Source of the DNA: Bifidobacterium scardovii JCM 12489 = DSM 13734
Lineage (GTDB): Bacteria > Actinomycetota > Actinomycetes > Actinomycetales > Bifidobacteriaceae
DNA length: 64,000 nucleotides
Direction: 5' to 3'
NCBI RefSeq assembly: GCF_001042635.1
Contig: NZ_AP012331.1
Span: 2,666,001 to 2,730,000, forward strand
Shown here: in pieces, positions 1-8,156 of the stretch
Layout: every line of letters starts with the position of its first letter
Numbering within the stretch: the first letter of the stretch is position 1
Notes under the pieces: generated by a model
Told to the model about the DNA's origin: nothing
What the model saw: only the letters and a program-made list of their open reading frames with translations
Databases searched by the model: none
Position numbers and translations under genes: made by a program

Positions 1-475
1 GCTGCCACTCGTCGGGATCGCGCGACGGCACGCCGAAGGAGTTGGAGATCGAAATCGGCATCTCGTACCGCGTGTCGGCCAGAACGCCCTCGTCGAGCTC
101 GGCGCTGCCCGGCGTCAGCGAGCCATCCGCGCTTTTCGGGTGCACGGCCAGCACGTTCGGGAACGGGTTGCACCCCCATGCCCGCGAGCGCACGGTTTTG
201 TAGGTCGCCAGATCGAATCCCTTGCGGAACGCGGCCGTGGTGAAGCACTCGTTGAGCAGCGGCCCCGCCGGAATGCCGAACGGCAGGTTGACCCGATGCC
301 CGAGGAACTCGGTCGTGGCCGCCGCGCCAACGGCCGCCGATCCGGCTACATCAGCCGCGCCGGACGCATCGGCCGCGCCGGCGAGCGCCTCCGCGAACGC
401 GCCGAACGGCCCGCGCGCATAATTGTCGTCATAGCTGAGGTTGACGTCGTAGAACGGTTCGAAATCCTGGCCCAT
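1..475 (-). CDS. dihydroorotate dehydrogenase-like flavoprotein, N-terminal part (runs off left edge)
   Basis: The 158 visible codons begin MGQDFEPFYDVNLSYDDNYA and include LPFGIPAGPLLNE, TYKTVRSRAWGCNPFPN and PISISNSFGVPSRDP. These resemble the FMN-binding front of class 1 dihydroorotate dehydrogenases, where the lysine of the YKTVRSR segment would contact FMN. Such enzymes oxidise dihydroorotate in pyrimidine synthesis. An Ala/Gly/Asp-rich insert (about residues 20-50) precedes the barrel and is probably a flexible loop. The start is chosen because AAAGG lies 7 nt upstream; an in-frame ATG at 496 has no such site. The active-site half lies outside the window, so a DHOD-like paralogue of other function cannot be excluded. 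Confidence 0.7.
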   Translation of the reverse strand, partial: MGQDFEPFYDVNLSYDDNYARGPFGAFAEALAGAADASGAADVAGSAAVGAAATTEFLGHRVNLPFGIPAGPLLNECFTTAAFRKGFDLATYKTVRSRAWGCNPFPNVLAVHPKSADGSLTPGSAELDEGVLADTRYEMPISISNSFGVPSRDPDEWQ

Positions 476-615
476 CGCTTCGCCTTTCGCAATCATCCGA
501 TGCTTCTCACCCGATACATACCGCGCATATCGTTACTACCACGATAAGGCACGGCGTACCGCGCGTGTCGCATCGGACGGACGGCGCCTCGCCGGGCGTC
601 CGCGCGCCGCTTCCG

Positions 616-1800
616 TCACATCAGCGCCACCACGGCGAACGAAACGAGCGCGACCAGCGCGTTGAGCACGCAGAAGGTGATGAAGCGGCCCGACGTCCAC
701 CCCCAGTAAGTGCCGGGCGCGGAACGGTTGACGCGATGGTACAGGCGCAGCCCCCACCCGTGTTTCGCCATGATCACGATGAGACCGATGACGCCGATCG
801 CCAGCAGAGCGAGCGAGAATACGGCCTCTCCCGTCGTGCCGAAGCGCATGGCGATCAGGCTGGACGCCCCGCCGATCACCGCGTTGTTGAAAATGTGCAG
901 CGCGATCGACCAGAGCACCGAGTATTCCATGGCCACGAACCCGAGCAGCAGCCCGATGGCGAACGCGAACGCCCCCTGCACCAGGTCGTCGTGGTACAGC
1001 GCGAACATGAGCGACGAGGTGAGGATCGCGAAGTTCCTGCCCATCGGCTTGAGTTCCTTCATCAGCACGCCTCGGAACACCACTTCCTCGACGATCGGCC
1101 CGACCAGCCCGATGTAGAGCCACATGCTCACGGTGACGGCGGATTGGTCGATGGCCTCGGACGTTGGCGAGACCAGCGACAGGCCCATCGCCTGCAGCGC
1201 CATCTGGAGCAGCGTGAATACGGCCTGCGCGCTGATAATCAGCACGATGAACACCAGCAGCCAGACGGGCCGCATCCGGCCGCGCTGGCGATCGCCCGCC
1301 CAGAACTCGCGGGTGCATATCGAGCGACGTCGCATGAGCAGCATGAACAGGAAGCCGAAGCCAACGGAGGTCAGGCTGATCACGCCGGTCCAGCGCAATC
1401 CGGCCTGCGTAGCCTGTTCCTGCACGCGCATCAGATCGGCGTTCGTATCCGATTCCATGCCGCACACCAGCATCGCCAGGCCGATCGTAAAGCCGACGAC
1501 CATCGACACCGCCGTGAAGACGGCCTGATAGGCCAGGATCAGCCCGGCCGGGCGGCCCACCGCCGTACGCAGCGCACGGCGGTGCACCCTGACCGGGTCG
1601 ACGTACGGCTGCGGGTACGGGTACGGCGCATATTGCGGATACTGCGGCTGCGGATATCGCGGCGGCTGCGGCGGGTACTGCTGGTTCGACGGCTGCTGCG
1701 GCTGCTGGTACTGGGGCTGCGGCGGCACGGGCTGGCGGGACTGCGACGGCGGATCCTGCGGAGATTGCGGCTGCGGAGATTGCGGTGCGTTCATGCTCAT
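616..1800 (-). CDS. CPBP-family intramembrane metalloprotease with Pro/Gln/Tyr-rich cytoplasmic tail
   Basis: About 394 aa. The first ~75 residues are dominated by P, Q, S and Y, then several hydrophobic segments follow. The C-terminal half carries the CPBP (CAAX protease/bacteriocin-processing) signature in order: GPIVEEVVFRG (the EExxxR motif), a later FALYHDD with the conserved His, and IALHIFNNAVIGG (HxxxN). Members are membrane-embedded glutamate-type metalloproteases; their substrates in bifidobacteria are unknown. The start MSMNAPQ at 1800 (or MNAPQ at 1794) is preferred; reading further upstream would run through the leader of the divergent response-regulator gene. The low-complexity tail could be a protein-interaction segment. 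Confidence 0.82.
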   Translation of the reverse strand: MSMNAPQSPQPQSPQDPPSQSRQPVPPQPQYQQPQQPSNQQYPPQPPRYPQPQYPQYAPYPYPQPYVDPVRVHRRALRTAVGRPAGLILAYQAVFTAVSMVVGFTIGLAMLVCGMESDTNADLMRVQEQATQAGLRWTGVISLTSVGFGFLFMLLMRRRSICTREFWAGDRQRGRMRPVWLLVFIVLIISAQAVFTLLQMALQAMGLSLVSPTSEAIDQSAVTVSMWLYIGLVGPIVEEVVFRGVLMKELKPMGRNFAILTSSLMFALYHDDLVQGAFAFAIGLLLGFVAMEYSVLWSIALHIFNNAVIGGASSLIAMRFGTTGEAVFSLALLAIGVIGLIVIMAKHGWGLRLYHRVNRSAPGTYWGWTSGRFITFCVLNALVALVSFAVVALM

Positions 1801-1966
1801 GGCTTCTAGGCTACGCGAATTATCGCAGGCGGGGACACGCTGCCCATATATGTGTACATGTATGCACCCGATCCGCGCCGCCGCGGAGCGGGCAGCGCAC
1901 CAGCTGCAGCGACGCGGGGCCACGACATGGGGTGACATTGAGATGATTCTTACTACAATAATTGCC

Positions 1967-2647
1967 ATGAGTGCACAAGAAGGCGCATCCTCGCCGGTTT
2001 GGGTGGCTGCGGTGGATAACGACCGCATGGCGCTGCTTGCCCTGAAGGGGGTGATGCCCCAATTGCTGCCAGGCTCGCATTGGATGTGGGGCGTCGAAAG
2101 CGGCGACGACGCGGTGAAGAGGGCGCTCGACCCCGACACCCGGCCCCAGCTGCTGCTGGTGGACATGTCGTTGGGCGAATCGACCGGCGTGAGCGTATGC
2201 CGCAAGATCCGGGCGCGCACCGATCAGGTGGCGCTGCTGGCGATCACCGCCTTCTCCGTGGACACCTATGCCAAGCGCGTGGCGGAGGCCGGCGCGCAGG
2301 GCATCGCGTCGAAAGCCGATATTCCGCAACTGTCCAAGGCGCTGCACCGCGTGGCCGAAGGCGGCACCTTCAGCCCGATGCCCGACGTGGCGTTCCGCAC
2401 CGCCGTCCAGGCGCACTCCATGATCGTCGACGGAGGGGCCCGCGCCGGCAAGGACGCCTTCGCTCCGAACCTCGGCGCGAAGGAAACCGAAACGCTGCAC
2501 CTGCTTTCGCAGGGGCTGACCTACGATCAGATCGCGGCGCAATGGGGCGTGGCCGCTTCGACCGTGCGCACCCATGCCCACCGCGCCGTGGACAAGCTCG
2601 GGGCCCATTCCCTGGCCCATGCCATCGCCCTGTGGCTGGGCCGCTGA
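1967..2647 (+). CDS. LuxR/NarL-type response regulator
   Basis: 226 aa. An N-terminal receiver domain shows VAAVDNDRM (acidic pocket), LLLVDMSLGESTG (phospho-acceptor Asp) and IASKAD (conserved Lys). A C-terminal LuxR helix-turn-helix reads LGAKETETLHLLSQGLTYDQ, then AAQWGVAASTVRTHAHRAV. It faces the histidine kinase gene tail to tail with only 9 bp between stops, so the two probably form one two-component system. The start at 1967 is favoured because a -10-like TACAAT ends 7 nt before it and there is no Shine-Dalgarno site, which suggests a leaderless mRNA; an in-frame ATG at 1943 is the alternative. Confidence 0.85.
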   Translation: MSAQEGASSPVWVAAVDNDRMALLALKGVMPQLLPGSHWMWGVESGDDAVKRALDPDTRPQLLLVDMSLGESTGVSVCRKIRARTDQVALLAITAFSVDTYAKRVAEAGAQGIASKADIPQLSKALHRVAEGGTFSPMPDVAFRTAVQAHSMIVDGGARAGKDAFAPNLGAKETETLHLLSQGLTYDQIAAQWGVAASTVRTHAHRAVDKLGAHSLAHAIALWLGR

Positions 2648-2656
2648 ACGCGGGTA

Positions 2657-4027
2657 CTAGATCATATTCGCGGCGGGGTCGTTCCAGGGGATTTCCGCGC
2701 TCAGTGTCCATGCGCCATCCTGCGCGGTGGCGTGGAGCGTGCCGCCCAGCGCCTCAATGGCCGTGGCCTGCATCGCCACGCCGTTGCCGTGCCGCGTGCC
2801 GTGCACCATCGTCTTCGAGGACTCGGTCAGCGCGTTGACCTCGCTGATGCGCACGCGATCCTTGGCGATATCGATGAACAGGTTGTATGCCGGCTCCTGC
2901 AGGCCGTCCACGTGTGCGTCCGTATCCGACTGACGCGGCCCCTCCGCGTCGAGCGCGCAGTGCCGAACGATGTTCGCGTAGATCTCTTCGGTCAGGTTCA
3001 TCGCCGCGCGCTGCACGGGCACGGGAACGTCCGCGTCCGGCGCGCTGGTCAGCCGCGTGGCGCCGTGCAGTCCCAGCATCGCCATGGCGCGGTCCTGATC
3101 CTCCACGTACTTTTCCAGCCTGGCGTCGAATGAGGCCGGGCCGGCGGGCGTGCCGGCCGCGGACGGGGTCCCCGGTCCGGCCTCGCCCGAACCGGACGAA
3201 TATCCCGGGCCATCCGAGGCGGCCGGCCCGGTCCCCGCCGCGGCCGGCCCTGCGCCGGGACGGCCGTCCGTCCCAGGCATCGTCACGGCATCCGCGCCCC
3301 CGGCCGGTCCGGATCGCGGACCGGACCCATCCGGCGCGCCCGGGCCGCCCTCTCTGACTGCATTCAGCTCAGTATCCAGTTCGCGTTTGCCGTTCAGCAC
3401 GTCGATCACCTCATGCACCCGCTCGAGGACATGCTGCGAGCGCTCGTAGATCGAATCGAGCATGGCGGCGTCATCGTCCGCGGTTTTCGCGCGCCAGGCC
3501 AGCATCGCGATCGTGGACATGTCATTGGCCACCGCGTCATGGATCATATGCGCGAGCCGTTGTTCCCGGGTGACGCGGCCGAGCATGCGCTCGGTGCGGG
3601 CAAGCCGCCTGGTGGCCTGCGTGGTGCGCCGGAACGACACGCCAAGAATCGCCAGAAAACCGAAGACCATCATCTCGAAGACCAACGCGCCGACGAACAC
3701 GATCAGCTCGTGCTGGGGCATCGTGTCGACGGCATGCGAGGGAGGGGAACTGCGCGGATCGGCATCGGCGAAGGTGTCGAGCAGGCTTTCGACGATCGTC
3801 CCGCCGGACGCCCCCGTGCCGAAACGCACGTAGAGCAACGCGTCGACGACGGCGTACGCCAAGGGGAGCAGCGCCGCCACCAGCCGCGGCATCGCATAGC
3901 CTGCTGCCAGAAACATGACGATGACCGCGATGCCGTTGATGTTCCAGTACCGTTGCGGCAGGAACGTCGAGGCCAGGCACAGCGCCAATCCGGCCGAGCA
4001 CGCCGTCTTCGGAGCCACCGGCAGCAT
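2657..4027 (-). CDS. sensor histidine kinase, main part
   Basis: 456 aa if started at the ATG at 4027. Several membrane segments come first (through LVALLPLAYAVVDALLYV and a second hydrophobic block near VFVGALVFEMMVFGFLAIL). Then comes a phospho-acceptor region AHMIHDAVANDMST (His near residue 164), a long Gly/Pro/Ala-rich linker, and a degenerate HATPase domain with NLTEEIYANIVRH (N box) and RHGNGVAMQATAIEALGG (G box). It converges on the response regulator. The start overlaps the stop of a 59-codon upstream frame as TGATG, and the upstream frame looks like the missing first membrane segment of this kinase. Translational coupling or a frameshift can both explain this. Confidence 0.8.
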   Translation of the reverse strand: MLPVAPKTACSAGLALCLASTFLPQRYWNINGIAVIVMFLAAGYAMPRLVAALLPLAYAVVDALLYVRFGTGASGGTIVESLLDTFADADPRSSPPSHAVDTMPQHELIVFVGALVFEMMVFGFLAILGVSFRRTTQATRRLARTERMLGRVTREQRLAHMIHDAVANDMSTIAMLAWRAKTADDDAAMLDSIYERSQHVLERVHEVIDVLNGKRELDTELNAVREGGPGAPDGSGPRSGPAGGADAVTMPGTDGRPGAGPAAAGTGPAASDGPGYSSGSGEAGPGTPSAAGTPAGPASFDARLEKYVEDQDRAMAMLGLHGATRLTSAPDADVPVPVQRAAMNLTEEIYANIVRHCALDAEGPRQSDTDAHVDGLQEPAYNLFIDIAKDRVRISEVNALTESSKTMVHGTRHGNGVAMQATAIEALGGTLHATAQDGAWTLSAEIPWNDPAANMI

Positions 4028-4206
4028 CAGCTCGCGGCCAGGCCTCCCAATACGCACAGCATCTGCAACGGCGAGTCCGGAGGGAACAGCACCAGCTGCA
4101 GCAGCGTGAGCAGGCCGCCGAAAAACGCGCATTTCTCCAGAAAATGCGGTTCGCGCCACCAGCGCCGCCACCGGTTCCAGCCGGCACGCCAATCGAAGGT
4201 CCTCAT
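4027..4206 (-). CDS. 59-aa membrane ORF, likely N-terminus of the split histidine kinase
   Basis: The frame starts MRTFDWRAGWNRWRRWWREP, a strongly basic-aromatic head, and continues with the hydrophobic CAFFGGLLTLLQLVLF and MLCVLGGLAA segments. A good ribosome site (AAAGGTGG, 6 nt before ATG) shows that this frame, not the kinase frame, is initiated. Its TGA shares one base with the ATG of the kinase. Either this is a separate small membrane subunit coupled to the kinase, or one base has been gained or lost and the two frames are one protein of about 515 aa. Confidence 0.6.
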   Translation of the reverse strand: MRTFDWRAGWNRWRRWWREPHFLEKCAFFGGLLTLLQLVLFPPDSPLQMLCVLGGLAAS

Positions 4207-4222
4207 CGAGCACCACCTTTCG

Positions 4223-4873
4223 TCACGGACGCGGCTTGTCGAAGCGCACGCCGCGAGGGTCGCTCGGCAAGACCATCAATACGACTTCCAGCAGCATGGC
4301 GAACAGCAGCAGCGCCAACAGCGCCAACAGCGCGATGGCCATGGTCTGCACGGACAGCGCCTGAGCACTGCTCGCGATCGCCGTGGAACCACCGACCAAC
4401 AGCGCGCCGAGCTGCATCACGGTCGGCAGCACCACCCACCAACCGCGTAGATTCGCGTCATGCAGGCGGCGCACCGACAGCGACAGTTCCGGAACGAACC
4501 ACAGGGTGTACGCCCCGACGACGACCATGTCAAAGGGAGTTCCAGTCCAGTCGAAGGGCGCTTCGGCACCGTACCCCTCGCCGTCGTACAGGAGGGCGCC
4601 AACGCCGCAGCACGCCACGAACACCAACAGGACCAGGCGCACCCACCAGTACTCGCGCCGCGAGGCGCGCCCGTCGAAGACCAAGGCCTTGCGCACGAAG
4701 CGCGCCATGGCCTGCACGAAGCCGATGCCGTACCAGGGCGCCCACAGCGGCGGGCGGTGGTCCGGCCCGGCCGAGGGCATATCCAACGGCTCTTCGGAAC
4801 GGCCCGTATAAGGACCCGTCCCATCGGACAAATCCCGGTCGTCCGCATCGTGGCGCTTGAGTTCATCGCTCAT
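4223..4873 (-). CDS. DUF805 membrane protein
   Basis: 216 aa. The DUF805 hallmarks are seen: FDGRASRREYWW at the start of the domain, four hydrophobic segments, and SVRRLHDANLRGWW in the middle. The function of the family is unknown; members are small inner-membrane proteins. The start MSDELKRHD is chosen because GGAGGAAG lies 6 nt upstream; an ATG 7 codons earlier includes that ribosome site in its coding part. It lies just upstream of the split kinase on the same strand (16 nt gap), so it may be co-transcribed with it. Confidence 0.85.
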   Translation of the reverse strand: MSDELKRHDADDRDLSDGTGPYTGRSEEPLDMPSAGPDHRPPLWAPWYGIGFVQAMARFVRKALVFDGRASRREYWWVRLVLLVFVACCGVGALLYDGEGYGAEAPFDWTGTPFDMVVVGAYTLWFVPELSLSVRRLHDANLRGWWVVLPTVMQLGALLVGGSTAIASSAQALSVQTMAIALLALLALLLFAMLLEVVLMVLPSDPRGVRFDKPRP

Positions 4874-5107
4874 GACGCACTTCCTCCGATCCATGGTGCA
4901 CTACCAACTCAACACCGTATCCGATCACCCGTCCAGCCGGCCGGGCAGCGCCGTCAACGCATGTCCACGGGGAGCCGAAGGCGGTTGACGGCAGCGCGGT
5001 TTCCCGGATCACGGCACCCTGATGCGCGTCAACGAACGTGTACGGGCAGGTGGCGGGCCGACCGCCCTTCGCTAGAGTGGGACGAACGACTCGCGAAGAA
5101 GGGCACC

Positions 5108-5899
5108 ATGACCAACGCCACTATCACGGATTCCGGGACGCCATACGGCGCAGACGACGGAGAGACGCCGGAAACGGACCGTCCGACCGACGCTGCGGAA
5201 CGGTCGATCGGCACAGCTGACCGTCCGGCCGACGCCGCGGAACGTCCGGCCGACGCCGCGGAACGTCCGGCCGACGCCGCGGAACGTCCGGCCGACGCCG
5301 CGGAACGTCCGGCCGACGCCACACGCGATGCGGCGCGGGCCTCGGACGCCGGCGCCGCGCCTTCCGCCGAGGCCGGAGCGTCCTTCGACGCGGCCGGAGC
5401 CGACCTCGGCGACCGGGACCGCGAATGGAGAGCCCTGCCGCAACGCGTGCGGCGCGTCTGGCTGGTCAACGAGGCGTTGAGCACGCTCGCCGCCTTGGCG
5501 GTGTGCGCGATGGCCGCCGCGATCTGCCTTGCCAACGGCTGGTGGGATTTCTGGCAGCCGCTGATCATCGGGCTGGTCGCCGCCTACTCGGTGCTCGACC
5601 TCGCCTTCCAGCCGCTGCAGACCACATACGCCTATGCCTTCAACCGATTTTCGATCGGCGAAAAGGACCTGCGGCTACGCAAGGGGTGGCTGTTCCGCTC
5701 CACGACCACGGTGCCATTCAACCGCGTGCAGCATGTGGACACCAAGCAGAATCCGGTATTGCGGCATTTCCGGCTGACCTCGGTGGTGGTGCACACCGCC
5801 GTCGACACGCATGAGATCGAGGCCTTGAACGACGCCGAAGCCGAGCGCGTGGTCGAGCTGATCACCGAGCGCGTGGCCTATGCGAAGGAAGACCTGTGA
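5108..5899 (+). CDS. bacterial PH-domain membrane protein (YdbS-like) with ADAAERP repeats
   Basis: 263 aa. The first third is a hydrophilic, disordered-looking tail holding tandem copies of PADAAER encoded by 21-bp DNA repeats. After it come two hydrophobic segments and a bPH2 (DUF304) domain: RLRKGWLFRSTTTVPFNRVQ, followed by HFRLTSVVVHTA. In Bacillus the YdbS/YdbT pair affects susceptibility to antimicrobial peptides; a role here is inference only. AGAAGGG lies 4 nt before the ATG. The stop overlaps the start of the next PH-domain gene (TGATG), so the two are translationally coupled. Confidence 0.82.
   Translation: MTNATITDSGTPYGADDGETPETDRPTDAAERSIGTADRPADAAERPADAAERPADAAERPADAAERPADATRDAARASDAGAAPSAEAGASFDAAGADLGDRDREWRALPQRVRRVWLVNEALSTLAALAVCAMAAAICLANGWWDFWQPLIIGLVAAYSVLDLAFQPLQTTYAYAFNRFSIGEKDLRLRKGWLFRSTTTVPFNRVQHVDTKQNPVLRHFRLTSVVVHTAVDTHEIEALNDAEAERVVELITERVAYAKEDL
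5180..5320 (+). repeat. 21-bp in-frame tandem repeat in the PH-protein gene
   Basis: Exact 21-bp units start at 5222, 5243, 5264 and 5285, with a fifth partial unit at 5306 and two degenerate units at 5180 and 5201. The unit begins CGTCCGGCCGACGCCGCGG and encodes RPADAAE. Identical adjacent copies imply recent slippage, so copy number may vary between strains. Confidence 0.95.
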
Positions 5900-7686
5900 T
5901 GGGGAGCGTTTTCGGCACCGCCGGCCGGGACGGGTGGCGGCGGCTGCACCCGGCCGGGCTGATCGTCGCGATGGTGCAATCCGTCAAGACGACGGTCAGC
6001 TCGATCATCTCCTTGGCCCTCCTCTTCCGGATCATTCCCGAGCAGTGGCGGGATTGGGCCATGTGGGCGACCGCCGCAGCGGCGGTCCTCATCGCCGCCG
6101 GCCGGCCGATCGCCACATGGGCGACCACGCGCTACCGGCTCGACGAGGACAGCCTCACACTGGTGTCCGGCCTGATCTTCCGCAACCGCCGCACGGTCGG
6201 CTATGACAAGGTCCACGCCATCAACAGCGCCTCGCCGGTCTATCTGCAGCCGTTCCACGTCGTGCAGCTGACCGTGTCGACCGAGGGAATGGATGAGTCG
6301 AGCATCACGCTCGACGCGGTGCCGGCCGCATTGCAGCTTGAACTGGAAACCGTGCGCGCCCGGTTCCTGGCGGACGGCCGATCGCGGGGCGAATCCACGG
6401 CGGATGGGGCGGACGCGGCGGACGCGGCGGCCGTCGCCGGCATCGGTTCCGCGATACCGGCGACGGTGGAGGCATCCGGCCTGTCCGGTGTATCCAGTTC
6501 CGAACGCCCCGCAACGGACGGAACCTCGCGCGGGCAGGATCAAGGCGCCCTAAACAGCGGGGGCGCTCCGGTGTTCCGCGCGTCGGCCACCGATATCGTG
6601 CTGTTCGCGATCACCGATCTGGGGTTCCTCGCGGCCGCCTTTGTCGTATACGGCTTCATTTCCCAGCTGCGGGACGTGCTGCCCAAACGGTGGCTGGAGA
6701 ACGCGGACCAGTCAGTCGACCGGATCCTCGCCCGGGGCCTGGCCTCGATCGTCATGATGGTCGCGCTGTGCCTGATCGTGCTGCTGATCGTCAGCGTCGT
6801 GTCGTCGCTGCTGCGTTCCCACAGGTTCGAGGTATGGCGGCGCGGCGACGACCTGGTCGTGGTGCGCGGACTGCTGACCCGCCGCGTCACGACGGTGCCG
6901 GTCAGCCGCATCCAGACCATCGTCATCCGGCAATCCGTGTTGAGAAGACCGTTCCGACTGTGCTCGGTTGGCCTGGGATTGAGCTCGTCGACCTCCGGCG
7001 AGGACAACGGCGAGGGAAGCCTGGCCGTGGCGAACATCCTGCCGGTGATCGGCACGCCGCATGTGGTCGGGGTGCTGCGGGCCATGCTGCCCGAATGGGA
7101 TCTGCACCAGCCCGACATTCACCGGACCGGCAGAGGCTTGGCGAGGTATTACCTGGGCATGCCCGTGGCCGTCGGCATCATGGCCACTGGCGGCGCGGGC
7201 GCCGTGTTCGCTCTGTTGCGGAGGATGTCCGTGATCGACATATCGTACTGGTGGCTGGCGGTTCCGCTCATTGCGTGCGCATGCTGGTCGACGAGCCGCT
7301 GGTTCGCGTCGCGCATCGAGGGATTCGCGCTGCCGGACGGCGACCGGCCCGAGGGTACGACGCGTGAGACCGGATCCATTGACGATGCCGGAGCCGATGC
7401 CGGGGCGCCGGGCGTTCCGGCATGCCTTGAGGACTGCAGGGCATGCGTCTCCGTGCTGCCGCACCGGATCGCGGCGACCGGCGTCAGAGGGGTGTCCTGT
7501 TTCACGGTGTTCACGCGGCGGTCCCGCGTACAGTCGTTCCGCAGATCCACCACGGCATGGCGGGCACCGCTCGGCATCGAACGGGTGGTCATGCCCCTGT
7601 TCGTCATGAACGGCCTGTCGGAGCTGCGGTTCCGGTTCATTCGGCGCGCGGACGCGGACCGGCTTGCCTGCTGGGCGGAACAATAG
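5899..7686 (+). CDS. bacterial PH-domain membrane protein (YdbT-like)
   Basis: 595 aa. Two or three bPH2 (DUF304) modules are separated by paired membrane segments: YRLDEDSLTLVSGLIFRNRR with VGYDKVHAINS near the N-terminus, then RRGDDLVVVRGLLTRRVTTV with PVSRIQTIVI, and a third, weaker unit near LPHRIAATGVRGVSCFTVFT. Hydrophilic linkers rich in Ala, Asp and Ser join them. This is the partner normally found after a YdbS-type gene. The ATG shares one base with the upstream stop and has AAGGAAG 7 nt upstream. Confidence 0.82.
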   Translation: MGSVFGTAGRDGWRRLHPAGLIVAMVQSVKTTVSSIISLALLFRIIPEQWRDWAMWATAAAAVLIAAGRPIATWATTRYRLDEDSLTLVSGLIFRNRRTVGYDKVHAINSASPVYLQPFHVVQLTVSTEGMDESSITLDAVPAALQLELETVRARFLADGRSRGESTADGADAADAAAVAGIGSAIPATVEASGLSGVSSSERPATDGTSRGQDQGALNSGGAPVFRASATDIVLFAITDLGFLAAAFVVYGFISQLRDVLPKRWLENADQSVDRILARGLASIVMMVALCLIVLLIVSVVSSLLRSHRFEVWRRGDDLVVVRGLLTRRVTTVPVSRIQTIVIRQSVLRRPFRLCSVGLGLSSSTSGEDNGEGSLAVANILPVIGTPHVVGVLRAMLPEWDLHQPDIHRTGRGLARYYLGMPVAVGIMATGGAGAVFALLRRMSVIDISYWWLAVPLIACACWSTSRWFASRIEGFALPDGDRPEGTTRETGSIDDAGADAGAPGVPACLEDCRACVSVLPHRIAATGVRGVSCFTVFTRRSRVQSFRRSTTAWRAPLGIERVVMPLFVMNGLSELRFRFIRRADADRLACWAEQ

Positions 7687-8108
7687 GCCCTGCCGAAACA
7701 CCGATCGACGCGCTTTTGCGCAGCAGTGGCGAGTTGTCGGTGCGTGGGGTCGGAGACCGAGGCGTTTGTCACGATTCAACAGCGCAATGGAACGTTCCAA
7801 TCCCCGTTTGCTACTCGACCTCGCACCGACAACTCGAGTCTTGAGCGCATTGGCACCCCGATGAGAGTCCGACAGCCGCCTCCCCGCGCGTCCGGTGTTC
7901 GATACTGTTCGGATACTGTTCGCCATAGTTCGGTATGACGAGCACATCCGACGGCTCGCGCCGCAGGTTCGTTCGTCTTGCCCGATTCCCCGCATTGGGA
8001 AAAATTATCCGCGAAATAGGCTGAGAGGAGGATTACCGCGAATGCCCGGTATCAAGCCGATTCGCGCATCCTCCCCTCAGTCGGCTACGCCGACAGCTCC
8101 CCTCAGAG
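7687..8108. other. intergenic region without a gene
   Basis: No coding frame is convincing. It holds a ~107-bp inverted-repeat element (7730-7836), a short direct repeat GATACTGTTCG twice in tandem near 7901-7922, and the left half of a dispersed palindromic repeat (8041-8108) cut by the IS3 element. Confidence 0.8.
7730..7836. repeat. 107-bp inverted-repeat-bounded element, copy 1
   Basis: It is bounded by a perfect 15-bp inverted repeat, CGAGTTGTCGGTGCG at 7730-7744 and its complement at 7822-7836. A second element of the same length and layout lies at 62642-62749 with conserved internal blocks (ACGAT, AAC.GC.ATG, TGCTACTCG). It may be a small mobile repeat or a structured RNA. Confidence 0.75.
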
Positions 8109-8156
8109 TGAACTGTGCCCCATTTGTTGGACGTGGTTTATTTATAGGGTACCCGG

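Noticed and set aside
1801..2220. N-terminal extension of the CPBP protease
   Set aside because: It would overlap the response regulator and lacks family similarity.
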